Source of the DNA: an uncultured Prevotellaceae bacterium
GTDB taxonomy: Bacteria; Bacteroidota; Bacteroidia; Bacteroidales; Bacteroidaceae
Reading direction: 5' to 3'
Assembly: GCA_900316585.1 (NCBI GenBank)
Contig: ONDM01000010.1
Span: forward strand, 62,001-126,000
Length of the DNA stretch: 64,000 nt
Part shown: piece by piece, positions 24,521 through 33,413 of the stretch
Layout of the letters: each line of letters starts with the position of its first letter
Position numbering within the stretch: the stretch's first letter is position 1
Program-made: the position numbers and the translations under genes
The notes under the pieces: model-generated
Told to the model about the DNA's origin: nothing
Database searches by the model: none
What the model saw: only the letters and a program-made list of their open reading frames with translations

Positions 24521-24559
24521 AAAAGAATCCCGACAGGTTTACTTTGTCGGAACCCTTTT
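24521..24559 (-). terminator. Terminator hairpin inside the greA leader
   Basis: In minus-strand RNA AAAAGGGTTCCGACA pairs with TGTCGGGATTCTTTT over 15 positions, three of them G-U. On the plus strand those three become mismatches, so the structure is meant for leftward RNA. It is followed by TTTTTGTTTT. It lies between the -7 box at 24579-24586 and greA. It may also end transcripts from the 24.6 kb lipoprotein gene. Confidence 0.8.
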
Positions 24560-24578
24560 AGTCTCATATTTCTGGTGG

Positions 24579-24586
24579 CAAAGATA
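24579..24586 (-). promoter_or_regulatory. -7 box for greA
   Basis: TATCTTTG on the minus strand with TTGG 19 bases upstream (24606-24609). Transcription would start near 24572, about 12 bases before the leader hairpin. Confidence 0.65.
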
Positions 24587-24630
24587 AAAATAGTTTTTTA
24601 AATTGCCAATTTTTTAACAAAAAATCAGGT

Positions 24631-25773
24631 TTAGAGTAATTTTTGAATCTCTGTTTCCACGTCTTTTATGTCATCGTTACGCTTATTAAGCGTGTTATCT
24701 CTGTCGATAAGGAAGAACGTAGGAATAGTAGAAACGCCGTATATAGTCACGTTGGTAGAATAGATGCCATTTGCATCACGTACACATACCCATGGTAGAT
24801 TGTCGGCGTTGGTTTTCCAAAAATGTTCATCGGTATCCAATGAAATCTGGAAAATTTCGAAACCTTGATCTTTATACTTGTCATAAATTTCACGTAACAG
24901 CATGTTACGTTGTGCAGATTGAGTATGGTTGTATATGGTGAAATCAAGCAATACAACTTTACCTTTCAAATCTGTTAGGTTACGTATTTCTCCTTTTATG
25001 TCTGGAAGTGAAATATTAATGATGTCTGTTTCGTGGATTTTGTCCGGGTCAAGTTCAACTTCTTTCACCACAGGTCCACGTACATTCTTCATCCCACGGA
25101 TTGCTATGTTATGTAGGTTAATAGCACGGTTAGCATGTGGAAATTTGTTGTCCCAACTGGTAGCTACAGCTGCAAAGCACTGAACATCCTTCTTGTCATT
25201 TACTGGGTCGAAAATGAGGTAGCCTGTAACGGTTTGGAAAAGGGCAAAATAAGATGAAGGATCTTGAGGGTCCTTGAAGATATAATTCCGTTTAACATCG
25301 TCTTTATAGCGAGTAAGAATAGCTTTGACACTATCTTGTGCATCTCCAATTGCCATCTTGGTATTGCTGATGGCATTAATTGCCTTCTCCAAATTTATTT
25401 GTTTGATAGCTAATTCTTTAATTTTTTGGTTAGCTTCAGATGCCTCAATAACATAGTCTGTAGGCATGGTGTGAAGATCAGCATTAATCTTCACAGTTTC
25501 AGTAGAATCGATGGTAAAATTAATGATTTTATCTTCAATACGGAGACGGTAAAACTCTGTGTTGCTAGGAGCTTCAGCCTTAAAGTCGAAATCGCCGCTT
25601 TTTTTCAATTTAATTGAATCCAAAGTATTGACAGATTCCAAACCTACATTTTCCAGATAGAGAACCTTGTCTTCAGCATCGGTAATGGAACCTTCCACTC
25701 CGAATTTAGGGGTATTGTCACAGGCTGCTAGAGTAACGAGTGCCAATCCCATGCAACTGATTATTTTTTTCAT
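24631..25773 (-). CDS. Thioredoxin-like lipoprotein lacking the CxxC pair
   Basis: This 380-residue lipoprotein (lipobox LAAC, Cys 18) has an N-terminal beta-rich DUF4369-like region to about residue 105 and a helical linker. From about residue 250 there is an AhpC/TlpA thioredoxin-like domain (LPDIKGEIRNLTDLKGKVVLLDF; GFEIFQISLDTDEHFW; VSTIPTFFLIDRD). Where the family has WCxxC, near residues 281-288, the sequence reads IYNHTQSAQ, so it cannot act as a normal thiol-disulfide oxidoreductase. The cis-Pro (TIP) is kept. It may bind a partner or substrate instead. Confidence 0.9.
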   Translation of the reverse strand: MKKIISCMGLALVTLAACDNTPKFGVEGSITDAEDKVLYLENVGLESVNTLDSIKLKKSGDFDFKAEAPSNTEFYRLRIEDKIINFTIDSTETVKINADLHTMPTDYVIEASEANQKIKELAIKQINLEKAINAISNTKMAIGDAQDSVKAILTRYKDDVKRNYIFKDPQDPSSYFALFQTVTGYLIFDPVNDKKDVQCFAAVATSWDNKFPHANRAINLHNIAIRGMKNVRGPVVKEVELDPDKIHETDIINISLPDIKGEIRNLTDLKGKVVLLDFTIYNHTQSAQRNMLLREIYDKYKDQGFEIFQISLDTDEHFWKTNADNLPWVCVRDANGIYSTNVTIYGVSTIPTFFLIDRDNTLNKRNDDIKDVETEIQKLL

Positions 25774-25801
25774 TATTGTAGTGTTTTTTCAAATTTAGCT
25801 G

Positions 25802-25809
25802 CAAAGATA
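25802..25809 (-). promoter_or_regulatory. -7 box for the thioredoxin-like lipoprotein
   Basis: TATCTTTG on the minus strand, 29 bases before the start codon. Confidence 0.55.
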
Positions 25810-25914
25810 CAATGCTTGTGGGATTTTTAGATAAACTAACCCTTAAAATAATGAAAAAAAGGCTATTTGGGTAAACTTTTCAGTCTTCATTTCGTTTATA
25901 TAAGGTGTTTTTTG

Positions 25915-25922
25915 TATATTTG
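25915..25922 (+). promoter_or_regulatory. -7 box for pnp
   Basis: TATATTTG on the plus strand, 45 bases before ATG 25967. The leader is AT-rich without a clear hairpin. Confidence 0.55.
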
Positions 25923-25966
25923 CGCGATTTTTCTGAACAATTATTTTTATATTCAATATTTTTTAG

Positions 25967-28249
25967 ATGAGCGTTATTACAAAAACAATCGAGCTGCCTG
26001 ATGGAAGAACTATCAAGCTCGAGACCGGGAAAGTGGCGAAACAGGCCGACGGTGCTGTAGTATTGACTATGGGTAAGACCGTGTTGCTGGCAACTGTTTG
26101 CGCCGCAAAAGATGCAGTTCCCGGAACAGATTTTATGCCTCTTCAGGTAGAGTACAGAGAAAAGTATGGTGCATTTGGCCGTTTCCCAGGTGGTTTTACC
26201 AAGCGTGAGGGCAAAGCTTCAGACTATGAGATTTTAACTTGTCGTCTTGTTGACCGTGCACTTCGTCCTCTGTTTCCAGGCAACTATCATGCTGAGGTCT
26301 ATGTGAATATCATTTTGTTTAGTGCTGATGGTGTAGATATGCCTGATGCATTGGCAGGTCTGGCTGCATCTGCAGCATTGGCTGTATCTGATATTCCATT
26401 TGAGGGCCCTATCTCTGAAGTACGTGTTGCTCGAATCAATGGGGAATTCGTTATTGATCCAACATTTGAGCAATTAGAAAAGGCAGATCTGGACATCATG
26501 GTAGGTGCTACTTATGAGAATATCATGATGGTTGAAGGTGAAATGAAAGAGGTTTCTGAACAGGTTCTGCTTGAAGCTATGAAGGCTGCTCACGAGGCAA
26601 TCAAGGTTCATTGCAAGGCACAGATGGAGCTGATGGAAGAGTGTGGTACTGTAACTAAGCGTGAATACTGCCATGAGGTTAATGATGAAGAACTTCGTGA
26701 GGAGGTAAAGAAAGTTTGTTATCAGCCAGCCTATGATATAACAAAGCAGGCATTGGAGAAACATGCACGTGCAGAAGCTTTTGAAAAGATAGTAGAAGAT
26801 TTCAAGACTGCTTATCATGAGGCACATGCTAATGATGAGGAAATCGATTTTGAAGAGAAGGATGCTATGATAGACCGCTATTACCATGATGTAGAACGTG
26901 ATGCTATGCGTCGCTGCATTTTGGATGAGGGAAAGCGTTTGGATGGTCGTACAACTACTGAAATCCGTCCTATTTCCTGTGAGGTTGATGTTCTTCCTGG
27001 TCCTCATGGTGCATCTCTGTTCACTCGTGGTGAAACTCAATCTTTAACTTCTTGTACTTTGGGTACTAAGAGTGATGAGAAGATTGTAGACGATGTTCTT
27101 AATCAGGGACGTGAAAGATTCCTTCTTCACTATAATTTCCCTCCATTTTCTACTGGTGAGGCTAAGGCTCAGCGTGGTGTTGGCCGTCGTGAGATAGGTC
27201 ACGGCCATTTGGCATGGCGTGCGCTGAAGGGTCAGATTCCTGCAGACTACCCTTATACTGTACGTTTGGTATCTGATATTTTGGAGTCTAATGGTTCGTC
27301 CTCAATGGCAACTGTTTGTGCTGGTACATTGGCATTAATGGATGCTGGAGTTAAGATGGCTAAACCAGTGTCTGGTATAGCAATGGGTTTGATCAAGAAT
27401 CCTGGAGAAGAGAAATATGCAATCTTAAGTGATATCTTAGGTGATGAGGATCACTTGGGTGATATGGACTTTAAAGTAACAGGTACTCGCGATGGTATAA
27501 CTGCTACTCAGATGGATATCAAGTGTGACGGTTTGAGTTATGAGATTCTGGAGAAGGCACTTCTGCAGGCTAAGCAGGGCCGAGAGTTCATCCTTGGTAA
27601 GATTACTGACTGCATAGCTGAGCCACGTGCAGATCTTAAACCTCATGCTCCACGTATCGAAGCTCTGACTATTCCAAAGGAGTTCATCGGTGCAGTTATT
27701 GGCCCTGGAGGTAAAGTTATTCAAGGTATGCAAGAAGAGACCGGTGCTATTATTTCCATTGAGGAAGTTGATGGTGTAGGTAAGATCCAAGTTGCTGGTA
27801 CAAATAAGGAGTGCATTGATGCAGCTTTGGCCAAGATTAAGGCTATTGTAGCAGTTCCTGAAGTTGGCGAGGAATATGAAGGAAAGGTTCAGAGTGTTAT
27901 GCCTTATGGTGCCTTTGTAGAGTTCTTGCCAGGTAAGGATGGTCTTCTTCATATATCTGAAATTGATTGGAAACGTTTGGAGACTGTAGAAGAGGCAGGA
28001 ATCAAGGAAGGTGATAAGATTAAGGTAAAATTGATTGAAATCGACCCTAAGACTGGTAAGTTTAAACTTAGCCGCAAAGTCCTGATGGAGAAACCTGCAG
28101 ATTATGTAGAACGTCCACAGCGTGAACGTCGTCCACGCCCAGAGGGAGACCAACAGCGTGGTGAGCGTCGCAATAATCATGACAATAATCGTGGAGAGCG
28201 TCGTCCACGCCCAGAGCGTAATGACAAACCAAATAAATTTGAAGAATAA
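25967..28249 (+). CDS. pnp: Polyribonucleotide nucleotidyltransferase (PNPase)
   Basis: This enzyme degrades RNA 3' to 5' by phosphorolysis as a trimer. Two RNase PH-like domains (start [21 protein letters not shown]; second with [14 protein letters not shown]) flank a helical linker. A KH domain ([20 protein letters not shown]) lies near residue 565 and an S1 domain ([21 protein letters not shown]) near 635. The 760 residues include a basic RGG-like tail ([20 protein letters not shown]) longer than in enterobacteria, common in Bacteroidetes and likely RNA-binding. Confidence 0.97.
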   Translation: MSVITKTIELPDGRTIKLETGKVAKQADGAVVLTMGKTVLLATVCAAKDAVPGTDFMPLQVEYREKYGAFGRFPGGFTKREGKASDYEILTCRLVDRALRPLFPGNYHAEVYVNIILFSADGVDMPDALAGLAASAALAVSDIPFEGPISEVRVARINGEFVIDPTFEQLEKADLDIMVGATYENIMMVEGEMKEVSEQVLLEAMKAAHEAIKVHCKAQMELMEECGTVTKREYCHEVNDEELREEVKKVCYQPAYDITKQALEKHARAEAFEKIVEDFKTAYHEAHANDEEIDFEEKDAMIDRYYHDVERDAMRRCILDEGKRLDGRTTTEIRPISCEVDVLPGPHGASLFTRGETQSLTSCTLGTKSDEKIVDDVLNQGRERFLLHYNFPPFSTGEAKAQRGVGRREIGHGHLAWRALKGQIPADYPYTVRLVSDILESNGSSSMATVCAGTLALMDAGVKMAKPVSGIAMGLIKNPGEEKYAILSDILGDEDHLGDMDFKVTGTRDGITATQMDIKCDGLSYEILEKALLQAKQGREFILGKITDCIAEPRADLKPHAPRIEALTIPKEFIGAVIGPGGKVIQGMQEETGAIISIEEVDGVGKIQVAGTNKECIDAALAKIKAIVAVPEVGEEYEGKVQSVMPYGAFVEFLPGKDGLLHISEIDWKRLETVEEAGIKEGDKIKVKLIEIDPKTGKFKLSRKVLMEKPADYVERPQRERRPRPEGDQQRGERRNNHDNNRGERRPRPERNDKPNKFEE

Positions 28250-28281
28250 GCTTACGGCTTACCTTATTTAATATAGTAAAG

Positions 28282-28313
28282 GGATGTATCAAGTATTTGG
28301 TACATCCTTTTTT
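28282..28313 (+). terminator. Terminator after pnp
   Basis: GGATGTA pairs with TACATCC across a 12-base loop, followed by six T. Confidence 0.8.
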
Positions 28314-28388
28314 AATTGTATGTAAACATGGAATTGTGATTATACCTTTTATTATCTTTCTTTTAAATCTCTAAATTGTGTGTTTTCT

Positions 28389-28419
28389 TTTGGTGAATAC
28401 TCAAAAAACGATATATTTG
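28389..28419 (+). promoter_or_regulatory. Promoter of the GH3 gene
   Basis: TTTG (28389-28392), exactly 19 bases, TATATTTG (28412-28419), 43 bases before ATG 28463. Confidence 0.8.
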
Positions 28420-28462
28420 CAGACAGAAAATCTTTAAAACACAAAAAGTTATAACTTTTATC

Positions 28463-30793
28463 ATGAAAAAAAACATTTGCTTTTCTGCAGTACTTCTATG
28501 TTTAGTAGCTGCAATGTTGACTGGTTGTGGTCCAAAGTATTCTATTGAAGAACATGGACAGTACAATTTGGTTATTCAGAACGGGGGACAAACTCTGGGT
28601 TATTCACCTGAAAGTGGTGTGCAACTGATAGAGGATGGTGGCTATGCTTTCAAGGATCTGAATAAAAATGGTAAGTTGGATGTTTATGAGGATTGGAGAG
28701 AGAGTCCTGAAGATCGTGCCAAGGATTTGGCAGCTCAGCTTTCTACAGAGGAAATAGCAGGTTTGATGCTGTATTCTGCTCATCAGTCTATCCCTGGAAA
28801 TTCAAGACCAGGACATTTTATGAGTTCTACTTATAATGACACAACTCTGGAGGCCAGTGGTTTGAAGAGTTATGACATGACAGACCAACAGAAGAAATTC
28901 TTAGGAGAGGACAATGTACGTGCAGTTTTGGTAACTCAGGTTGAAAGCCCAGAAGTCGCTGCTAAGTGGAACAACAATGTTCAGGCTTACGTAGAAGGAA
29001 TGGGCCATGGAATTCCTGCAAATAACAGTTCAGACCCTCGTCATACAGTGTCTGCTGATGCTGAGTACAACTATGGTGCAGGAGGCAAAATTTCAATGTG
29101 GCCGTCTTCATTGGGAATAGCAGCTACTTTTGATCCTGCAGAAATGAAGAAATTCGGTGAAATTGCATCTAAGGAATATCGTGCGTTAGGTATTGCTACT
29201 GCACTTTCTCCTCAGGTAGATTTAGCGACAGATCCACGTTGGTCTCGTTTCAGTGGAACATTCGGTGATGATTCAGATTTGGCTACAGATATGGCTCGTG
29301 CATATTGCGATGGCTTTCAGACATCTCCAAAAGACATGTCTATTGAAGGGGCGTGGGGGTATCAGTCTGTAAATGCTATGGTTAAGCATTGGTATGGCTA
29401 TGGAGCTCAAGAAGGTGGTCGCGATTCTCACTTCTGCTATGGTAAATATGCCGTTTATCCAGGGAATAATTTGGAAGAGCACTTGAAGTCATTTACGGAA
29501 GGCGCATTTAAGTTAGAGGATGGTACAGGGATGGCATCAGCAATTATGCCGATTTATAGTATTCTTTGGAATCAGAGTCCAGATGGTGAGAATGTAGGTG
29601 GTAGCTACAGTAAATGGATGATCACAGAACAGCTTCGTGAGAAATATCACTTTGACGGTGTAGCTTGCACAGATTGGAATATCATGTTTGATAATCCTTC
29701 AGTAGAAAGTTTCGGTGGAATGTGCTGGGGTGTTGAGAATGTACCTGTTGCAGAACGTCATTTTATGATTTTAGAAGCAGGTGTTGACCAGTTTGGTGGA
29801 CAGAACGATAAGGGTCCTGTATTAGAGGCTTATAAGATTTGGTGTGATAAATATGGTAAGGAAAGTGCAGATGAACGCTTCCAGAAATCTGCTTATCGCT
29901 TATTATTGAATGTATTCCGTGTAGGTCTGTTTGAAAATCCGTATTTGGATCCAGAAGAGACAAAATCCATCGTTGGTAATCCTGAATTCATGCAGGCAGG
30001 TTATGAGACTCAGCAAAAGTCTGTAGTTATGTTGAAAAACCATGAGAAGGTGCTTCCTCTGGCTGAAAAGAAAAATGTTTATGTGGCAAAGCGTCATAAT
30101 GTTCAATCTCGTGGATTCTTTGTCTTAAGTGGTGAAGATAAATGGGAATACCCTGTAAATCTTGATTTAGTAAAGAAATACTATAATGTAGTAGAAAATC
30201 CAAAGGACGCAGATTTTGCATTGGTATTCATGCAGGAGCCTTCTTCAGGTGTAGGCTATGATGTGAATGACCGTGACAAAAAGGGAGGTAATGGTTATGT
30301 GCCTATTAGTTTGCAGTATAATGATTACACGGCAACATATGCGCGAGAAACCAGTATTGCAGGTGGTGATCCAAAGGAGAACTTCACAAATCGTTCTTAC
30401 AAGGGTAAGACTGTGAAGACTTCCAATAGAGATGATATGCAAGTGGTTTTGGATACCAAGAAACTTATGGGTGACAAGCCTGTCATTGTAGCATTAAATA
30501 CTGGTCGTCCTGTTGTTGTCTCTGAGTTCGAGGGGGCAGCTGATGCATTGTTACTGACCTTCACTGTAGAGAATCAGGTTGTTTTGGACGTTATAAGTGG
30601 AAAGGTGGAGCCTTCAGGTTTGTTGCCAATGGATATGCCTGCAAGCATGAAAGTTGTTGAAGAGCAGAAAGAAGATGTTTCTCATGATTTTGAATGCTAC
30701 AAGGATGTTGATGGCAATACTTATAAGTTCGCTTTTGGTTTGAATTGGGGTGGCGTTATCAATGACGACCGTGTGAAGAAGTATGCTAAATAG
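28463..30793 (+). CDS. GH3-family beta-glycosidase, lipoprotein
   Basis: This 776-residue exported glycosidase has a lipobox (LTGC, Cys near 22). The N-terminal TIM barrel includes ATALSPQVDLATDPRWSRFSGTFGDD and the conserved KHWYGYGAQEGGRD. The nucleophile Asp is in GVACTDWNIM near residue 403. The C-terminal alpha/beta sandwich begins near QKSVVMLKNHEKVLPL. The inserted EF-hand-like DLNKNGKLDVYEDW near residue 70 resembles a calcium site. Substrates are usually beta-linked glucose or xylose. It has its own promoter and terminator, so it is a single-gene unit. Confidence 0.93.
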   Translation: MKKNICFSAVLLCLVAAMLTGCGPKYSIEEHGQYNLVIQNGGQTLGYSPESGVQLIEDGGYAFKDLNKNGKLDVYEDWRESPEDRAKDLAAQLSTEEIAGLMLYSAHQSIPGNSRPGHFMSSTYNDTTLEASGLKSYDMTDQQKKFLGEDNVRAVLVTQVESPEVAAKWNNNVQAYVEGMGHGIPANNSSDPRHTVSADAEYNYGAGGKISMWPSSLGIAATFDPAEMKKFGEIASKEYRALGIATALSPQVDLATDPRWSRFSGTFGDDSDLATDMARAYCDGFQTSPKDMSIEGAWGYQSVNAMVKHWYGYGAQEGGRDSHFCYGKYAVYPGNNLEEHLKSFTEGAFKLEDGTGMASAIMPIYSILWNQSPDGENVGGSYSKWMITEQLREKYHFDGVACTDWNIMFDNPSVESFGGMCWGVENVPVAERHFMILEAGVDQFGGQNDKGPVLEAYKIWCDKYGKESADERFQKSAYRLLLNVFRVGLFENPYLDPEETKSIVGNPEFMQAGYETQQKSVVMLKNHEKVLPLAEKKNVYVAKRHNVQSRGFFVLSGEDKWEYPVNLDLVKKYYNVVENPKDADFALVFMQEPSSGVGYDVNDRDKKGGNGYVPISLQYNDYTATYARETSIAGGDPKENFTNRSYKGKTVKTSNRDDMQVVLDTKKLMGDKPVIVALNTGRPVVVSEFEGAADALLLTFTVENQVVLDVISGKVEPSGLLPMDMPASMKVVEEQKEDVSHDFECYKDVDGNTYKFAFGLNWGGVINDDRVKKYAK

Positions 30794-30811
30794 ATTTAGT
30801 TAGAATGATAG

Positions 30812-30846
30812 AAAGGCTGCCTGAGATTTTTAGGCAGCCTTTTTTG
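30812..30846 (+). terminator. Terminator after the GH3 gene
   Basis: AAAGGCTGCCT pairs with AGGCAGCCTTT (11 bp), followed by a T run. Confidence 0.85.
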
Positions 30847-30855
30847 AATGCAAAA

Positions 30856-30881
30856 AAAGAGATACAGTGATGTATCTCTTT
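30856..30881 (-). terminator. Terminator of the tRNA-Asn pair
   Basis: A perfect 11-bp stem AAAGAGATACA / TGTATCTCTTT with a 4-base loop. In minus-strand RNA it continues into a T run. Confidence 0.8.
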
Positions 30882-30884
30882 CTG

Positions 30885-30958
30885 CGCTTCAAGATGGGCT
30901 TGAACCAACGACCCCCTGATTAACAGTCAGGTGCTCTAACCAACTGAGCTATTGAAGC
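30885..30958 (-). tRNA. tRNA-Asn (GTT), second copy in transcript order
   Basis: The 74-nt cloverleaf has acceptor GCTTCAA / TTGAAGC, anticodon stem-loop CCTGA CTGTTAA TCAGG with anticodon GTT, and T-arm GTTGGTTCAAGCC. It is identical to the copy at 30984-31057. CCA is not encoded. Confidence 0.95.
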
Positions 30959-30983
30959 AATGTGCATTTCCTTTAGTTAAGAG

Positions 30984-31057
30984 CGCTTCAAGATGGGCTT
31001 GAACCAACGACCCCCTGATTAACAGTCAGGTGCTCTAACCAACTGAGCTATTGAAGC
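30984..31057 (-). tRNA. tRNA-Asn (GTT), first copy in transcript order
   Basis: Identical in all 74 nt to the downstream copy, with a 25-base spacer between them. Both are probably cut from one precursor that ends at the terminator 30856-30881. A near-consensus -7 (TACTTTTTG, one base too long) lies about 22 bases upstream. The interval 30794-31221 holds only these tRNAs, two terminators and the promoter for the S41 gene. Confidence 0.95.
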
Positions 31058-31192
31058 AATTATTCTGGAAATGCGGTGCAAAAGTAAGGTAGAATTTTGA
31101 ATTGTGCAACATTTCAAGCGAAAAAATGTGTTTTTCTCACGAAATAAAGTTAAAAGTTTGTATATATCTGTCATTATCAAATGGAATTCTAC

Positions 31193-31200
31193 TACTTTTG
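31193..31200 (+). promoter_or_regulatory. -7 box for the S41 peptidase
   Basis: TACTTTTG on the plus strand, 21 bases before ATG 31222. This supports 31222 over any upstream start. Confidence 0.6.
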
Positions 31201-31221
31201 CAGAAAATCATACATCATAAA

Positions 31222-32871
31222 ATGAAAAAACTATACACCATATTATTTCTGCTAATTTTAGGAAGTCCTATCTCTGCGCAGGATACATCAGACCGGAATT
31301 TTGAAATAGGAAAGAGCATTGATATTTTTTCGGCTTTAGTGAAGGATTTGGATCTCTATTATGTGGATACACTGGAAACAAAGTCAGTGGTACGTAAGGG
31401 AATAGACTATATGCTTGGACAGTTGGATCCTTATACTGTCTTCTATTCTAGTGAAGATATGGGTGATCTGAAGATGATGACCACTGGGAAATACGCAGGT
31501 ATAGGTTCTGTAATCCGTATGTACCAAAAGGATAAAGTCGTTATTTCTGAACCTTATGCCAATAGTCCTGCTGCACGTTCTGGACTGAAGGCCGGTGATA
31601 TTTTGCTTCAGATAGATGATATAGATTTAAAAGGCAAGACAACTACTGATGTCAGTTCATTGCTTAGAGGTGAACCTGAAACTAGTTTTATCCTTAAAGT
31701 GAAGCGTCCAGGGGTGGAAAAGCCGATGACCTTTAAGATTACTCGTGAGACGATTACTACTCCTGCTGTACCTTATTATGGTCTGGTTTCAACAGATATA
31801 GGCTACATTAATTTCAATAGTTTTACAGAAAATTGTTCCAAAGACATCAGAAATGCGGCAATAGAGTTAAAGAACACTGGTGCTAAAGGGTTAGTTATTG
31901 ATTTACGTAATAATGGTGGTGGCCTTTTGAGTGAGGCTGTAGAAATTGTTAATTTGTTCCTTCCAAAGGGGAAGCTGGTACTAAAAACTCAAGGTAAGAC
32001 CAAGCAATCCTCTCATGAGTATTTGACAACAAAAGAACCTTTGTATTTGGATATTCCTTTGGTTGTGCTGGTTAATGGTAATACTGCTTCCTCTTCAGAA
32101 ATTATGGCAGGTACTCTTCAGGATTATGATCGAGGTGTGGTAGTAGGTTCACGCACTTATGGTAAAGGATTGGTACAAAGCGTGCGTGAAATGCCATATA
32201 GTAGTAGTATGAAATTGACAACTTCAAAATACTATATACCTAGTGGTCGTTGTGTACAGGCTATTGATTATAAGAATCGTGATGGAATGGGTCGTGCTAC
32301 GCGTATTGCTGATAGTTTGACACATGTTTTTCATACAGAAGCAGGGCGCGAAGTCCGAGATGGAGGAGGTATACGTCCCGATGTGGAGGTAAAGTTAGAT
32401 ACAGTTGCCAATATTACGGCGTATTTGGCAGTAGATGATGTGGTTTTCGATTATGCGACAGAGTATTATCAAAAGCATCCAAACCTAAAATCTGTATCAG
32501 ACTTTGAAATTACAGATGAGGATTACGCTGATTTTTGCGAGAAGGTGAAGAACAGTGACTTTAAGTACGATAGACAGACTGAAAATGCATTGGAGAGCTT
32601 GCAGAAGATTGCGGAGTTTGAAGGCTATCTAGAGTCTGCGAAGGAAGAATTCGAAGCCTTGAAGAATAAATTGACTCATAATGTAGACTTCGATTTGGAG
32701 CAGAACAAGAAGGATATTAAACAGATTCTTTCTGATGAAATCATTAAAAGATATTTCTATCAGGCTGGTTCGGTAGAACAATCACTCAAATATGATCCGA
32801 CGTTGGATAAGGCCATAGAGATTCTGCATGATGACACTCTTTATAAGTCTATTCTGACAGTAAAAAAATAA
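31222..32871 (+). CDS. S41-family C-terminal processing peptidase
   Basis: This 549-residue exported protease has a signal peptide (MKKLYTILFLLILGSPISA) and an N-terminal helical region. A PDZ domain follows (YAGIGSVIRMYQKDKVVI, LKAGDILLQIDDIDL) near residues 85-170. The catalytic core has Ser in GNTASSSEIMAG near residue 289 and Lys in YGKGLVQ near 314. Such Ser/Lys enzymes trim C-termini of periplasmic or surface proteins. The helical C-terminal extension of about 150 residues is typical of Bacteroidetes members. It is followed after three bases by a small membrane protein. Confidence 0.94.
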   Translation: MKKLYTILFLLILGSPISAQDTSDRNFEIGKSIDIFSALVKDLDLYYVDTLETKSVVRKGIDYMLGQLDPYTVFYSSEDMGDLKMMTTGKYAGIGSVIRMYQKDKVVISEPYANSPAARSGLKAGDILLQIDDIDLKGKTTTDVSSLLRGEPETSFILKVKRPGVEKPMTFKITRETITTPAVPYYGLVSTDIGYINFNSFTENCSKDIRNAAIELKNTGAKGLVIDLRNNGGGLLSEAVEIVNLFLPKGKLVLKTQGKTKQSSHEYLTTKEPLYLDIPLVVLVNGNTASSSEIMAGTLQDYDRGVVVGSRTYGKGLVQSVREMPYSSSMKLTTSKYYIPSGRCVQAIDYKNRDGMGRATRIADSLTHVFHTEAGREVRDGGGIRPDVEVKLDTVANITAYLAVDDVVFDYATEYYQKHPNLKSVSDFEITDEDYADFCEKVKNSDFKYDRQTENALESLQKIAEFEGYLESAKEEFEALKNKLTHNVDFDLEQNKKDIKQILSDEIIKRYFYQAGSVEQSLKYDPTLDKAIEILHDDTLYKSILTVKK

Positions 32872-32874
32872 GAT

Positions 32875-33297
32875 ATGGGTAGAGCAACTAAGCATTTGAA
32901 TCGTAACAAGCAGTTCTTGATAGGAATTGGTGTACTGGCTTTTGCGGTACTCCTTGTGGTAGTTCTGTTTCTTTCCATGAGCTATGACAAACTTGAAGAA
33001 CAAATGAAGGTGGTTACAACTCAGGGCTATTATCAGATAGAATTTGAAGCTGATATAGTTGGGGAATCTGCTCAAGTTTATGTAAATGATAGCTTATTAT
33101 TTGATGGAGAGATTTCTTCGGACTCTTTGAAAATCAGGTTTAGACCATTTGGAGAGCAACATTTGCTAATGATGGTAGACAAGAAAAGTGACATTGCCCG
33201 AAATTTTAATCTTCAAGAAAAAGCCTGTAAGGTATTGGTCAGGAAAAATACAGATGGTAAGTTTATTGTAGATCAAATAAATTGGGAAAACAAATGA
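32875..33297 (+). CDS. Single-pass membrane protein of unknown function
   Basis: This 140-residue protein has a basic cytosolic start (GRATKHLNRNKQ), one membrane helix near residues 14-33 (LIGIGVLAFAVLLVVVLFLS), and a periplasmic beta-rich domain of about 100 residues. The start is three bases after the S41 stop, so they are co-transcribed, and the protein may present or regulate substrates for the protease. That link is only positional. I do not recognise the domain. Confidence 0.82.
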   Translation: MGRATKHLNRNKQFLIGIGVLAFAVLLVVVLFLSMSYDKLEEQMKVVTTQGYYQIEFEADIVGESAQVYVNDSLLFDGEISSDSLKIRFRPFGEQHLLMMVDKKSDIARNFNLQEKACKVLVRKNTDGKFIVDQINWENK

Positions 33298-33321
33298 TTC
33301 TCAAATATTTTTAAGTTTTTT

Positions 33322-33351
33322 TTTGTATTTCCATGAAAATGACTACCTTTG
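33322..33351 (+). promoter_or_regulatory. Promoter of the rimP-nusA-infB-suf operon
   Basis: TTTG (33322-33325), an 18-base spacer, TACCTTTG (33344-33351). The transcription start should fall near 33359, shortly before the leader hairpin at 33367-33392. Confidence 0.8.
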
Positions 33352-33366
33352 CAGCGAAAGATGATT

Positions 33367-33392
33367 AAAGGGGGCTTGACAGAGCCTCCTTT
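33367..33392 (+). terminator. Terminator-like hairpin in the rimP-nusA leader
   Basis: AAAGGGGGCT pairs with AGCCTCCTTT (10 bp, one G-T pair valid on the plus strand) across a TGACAG loop, then TTGTATTTT. It lies between the operon promoter and the rimP start, so transcripts must read through it to express rimP, nusA and infB. It cannot be merely the upstream gene's terminator, because the promoter lies before it. Confidence 0.7.
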
Positions 33393-33413
33393 TTGTATTT
33401 TAATCTAAAATTC

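Noticed and set aside
27437-28180. Minus-strand frame of 247 codons
   Set aside because: It is antisense to pnp, which is certain from its KH and S1 domains.
30885-31057. tRNA pair as an attachment site of an integrated element
   Set aside because: There is no integrase, flanking partial tRNA copy or foreign-looking block next to it.
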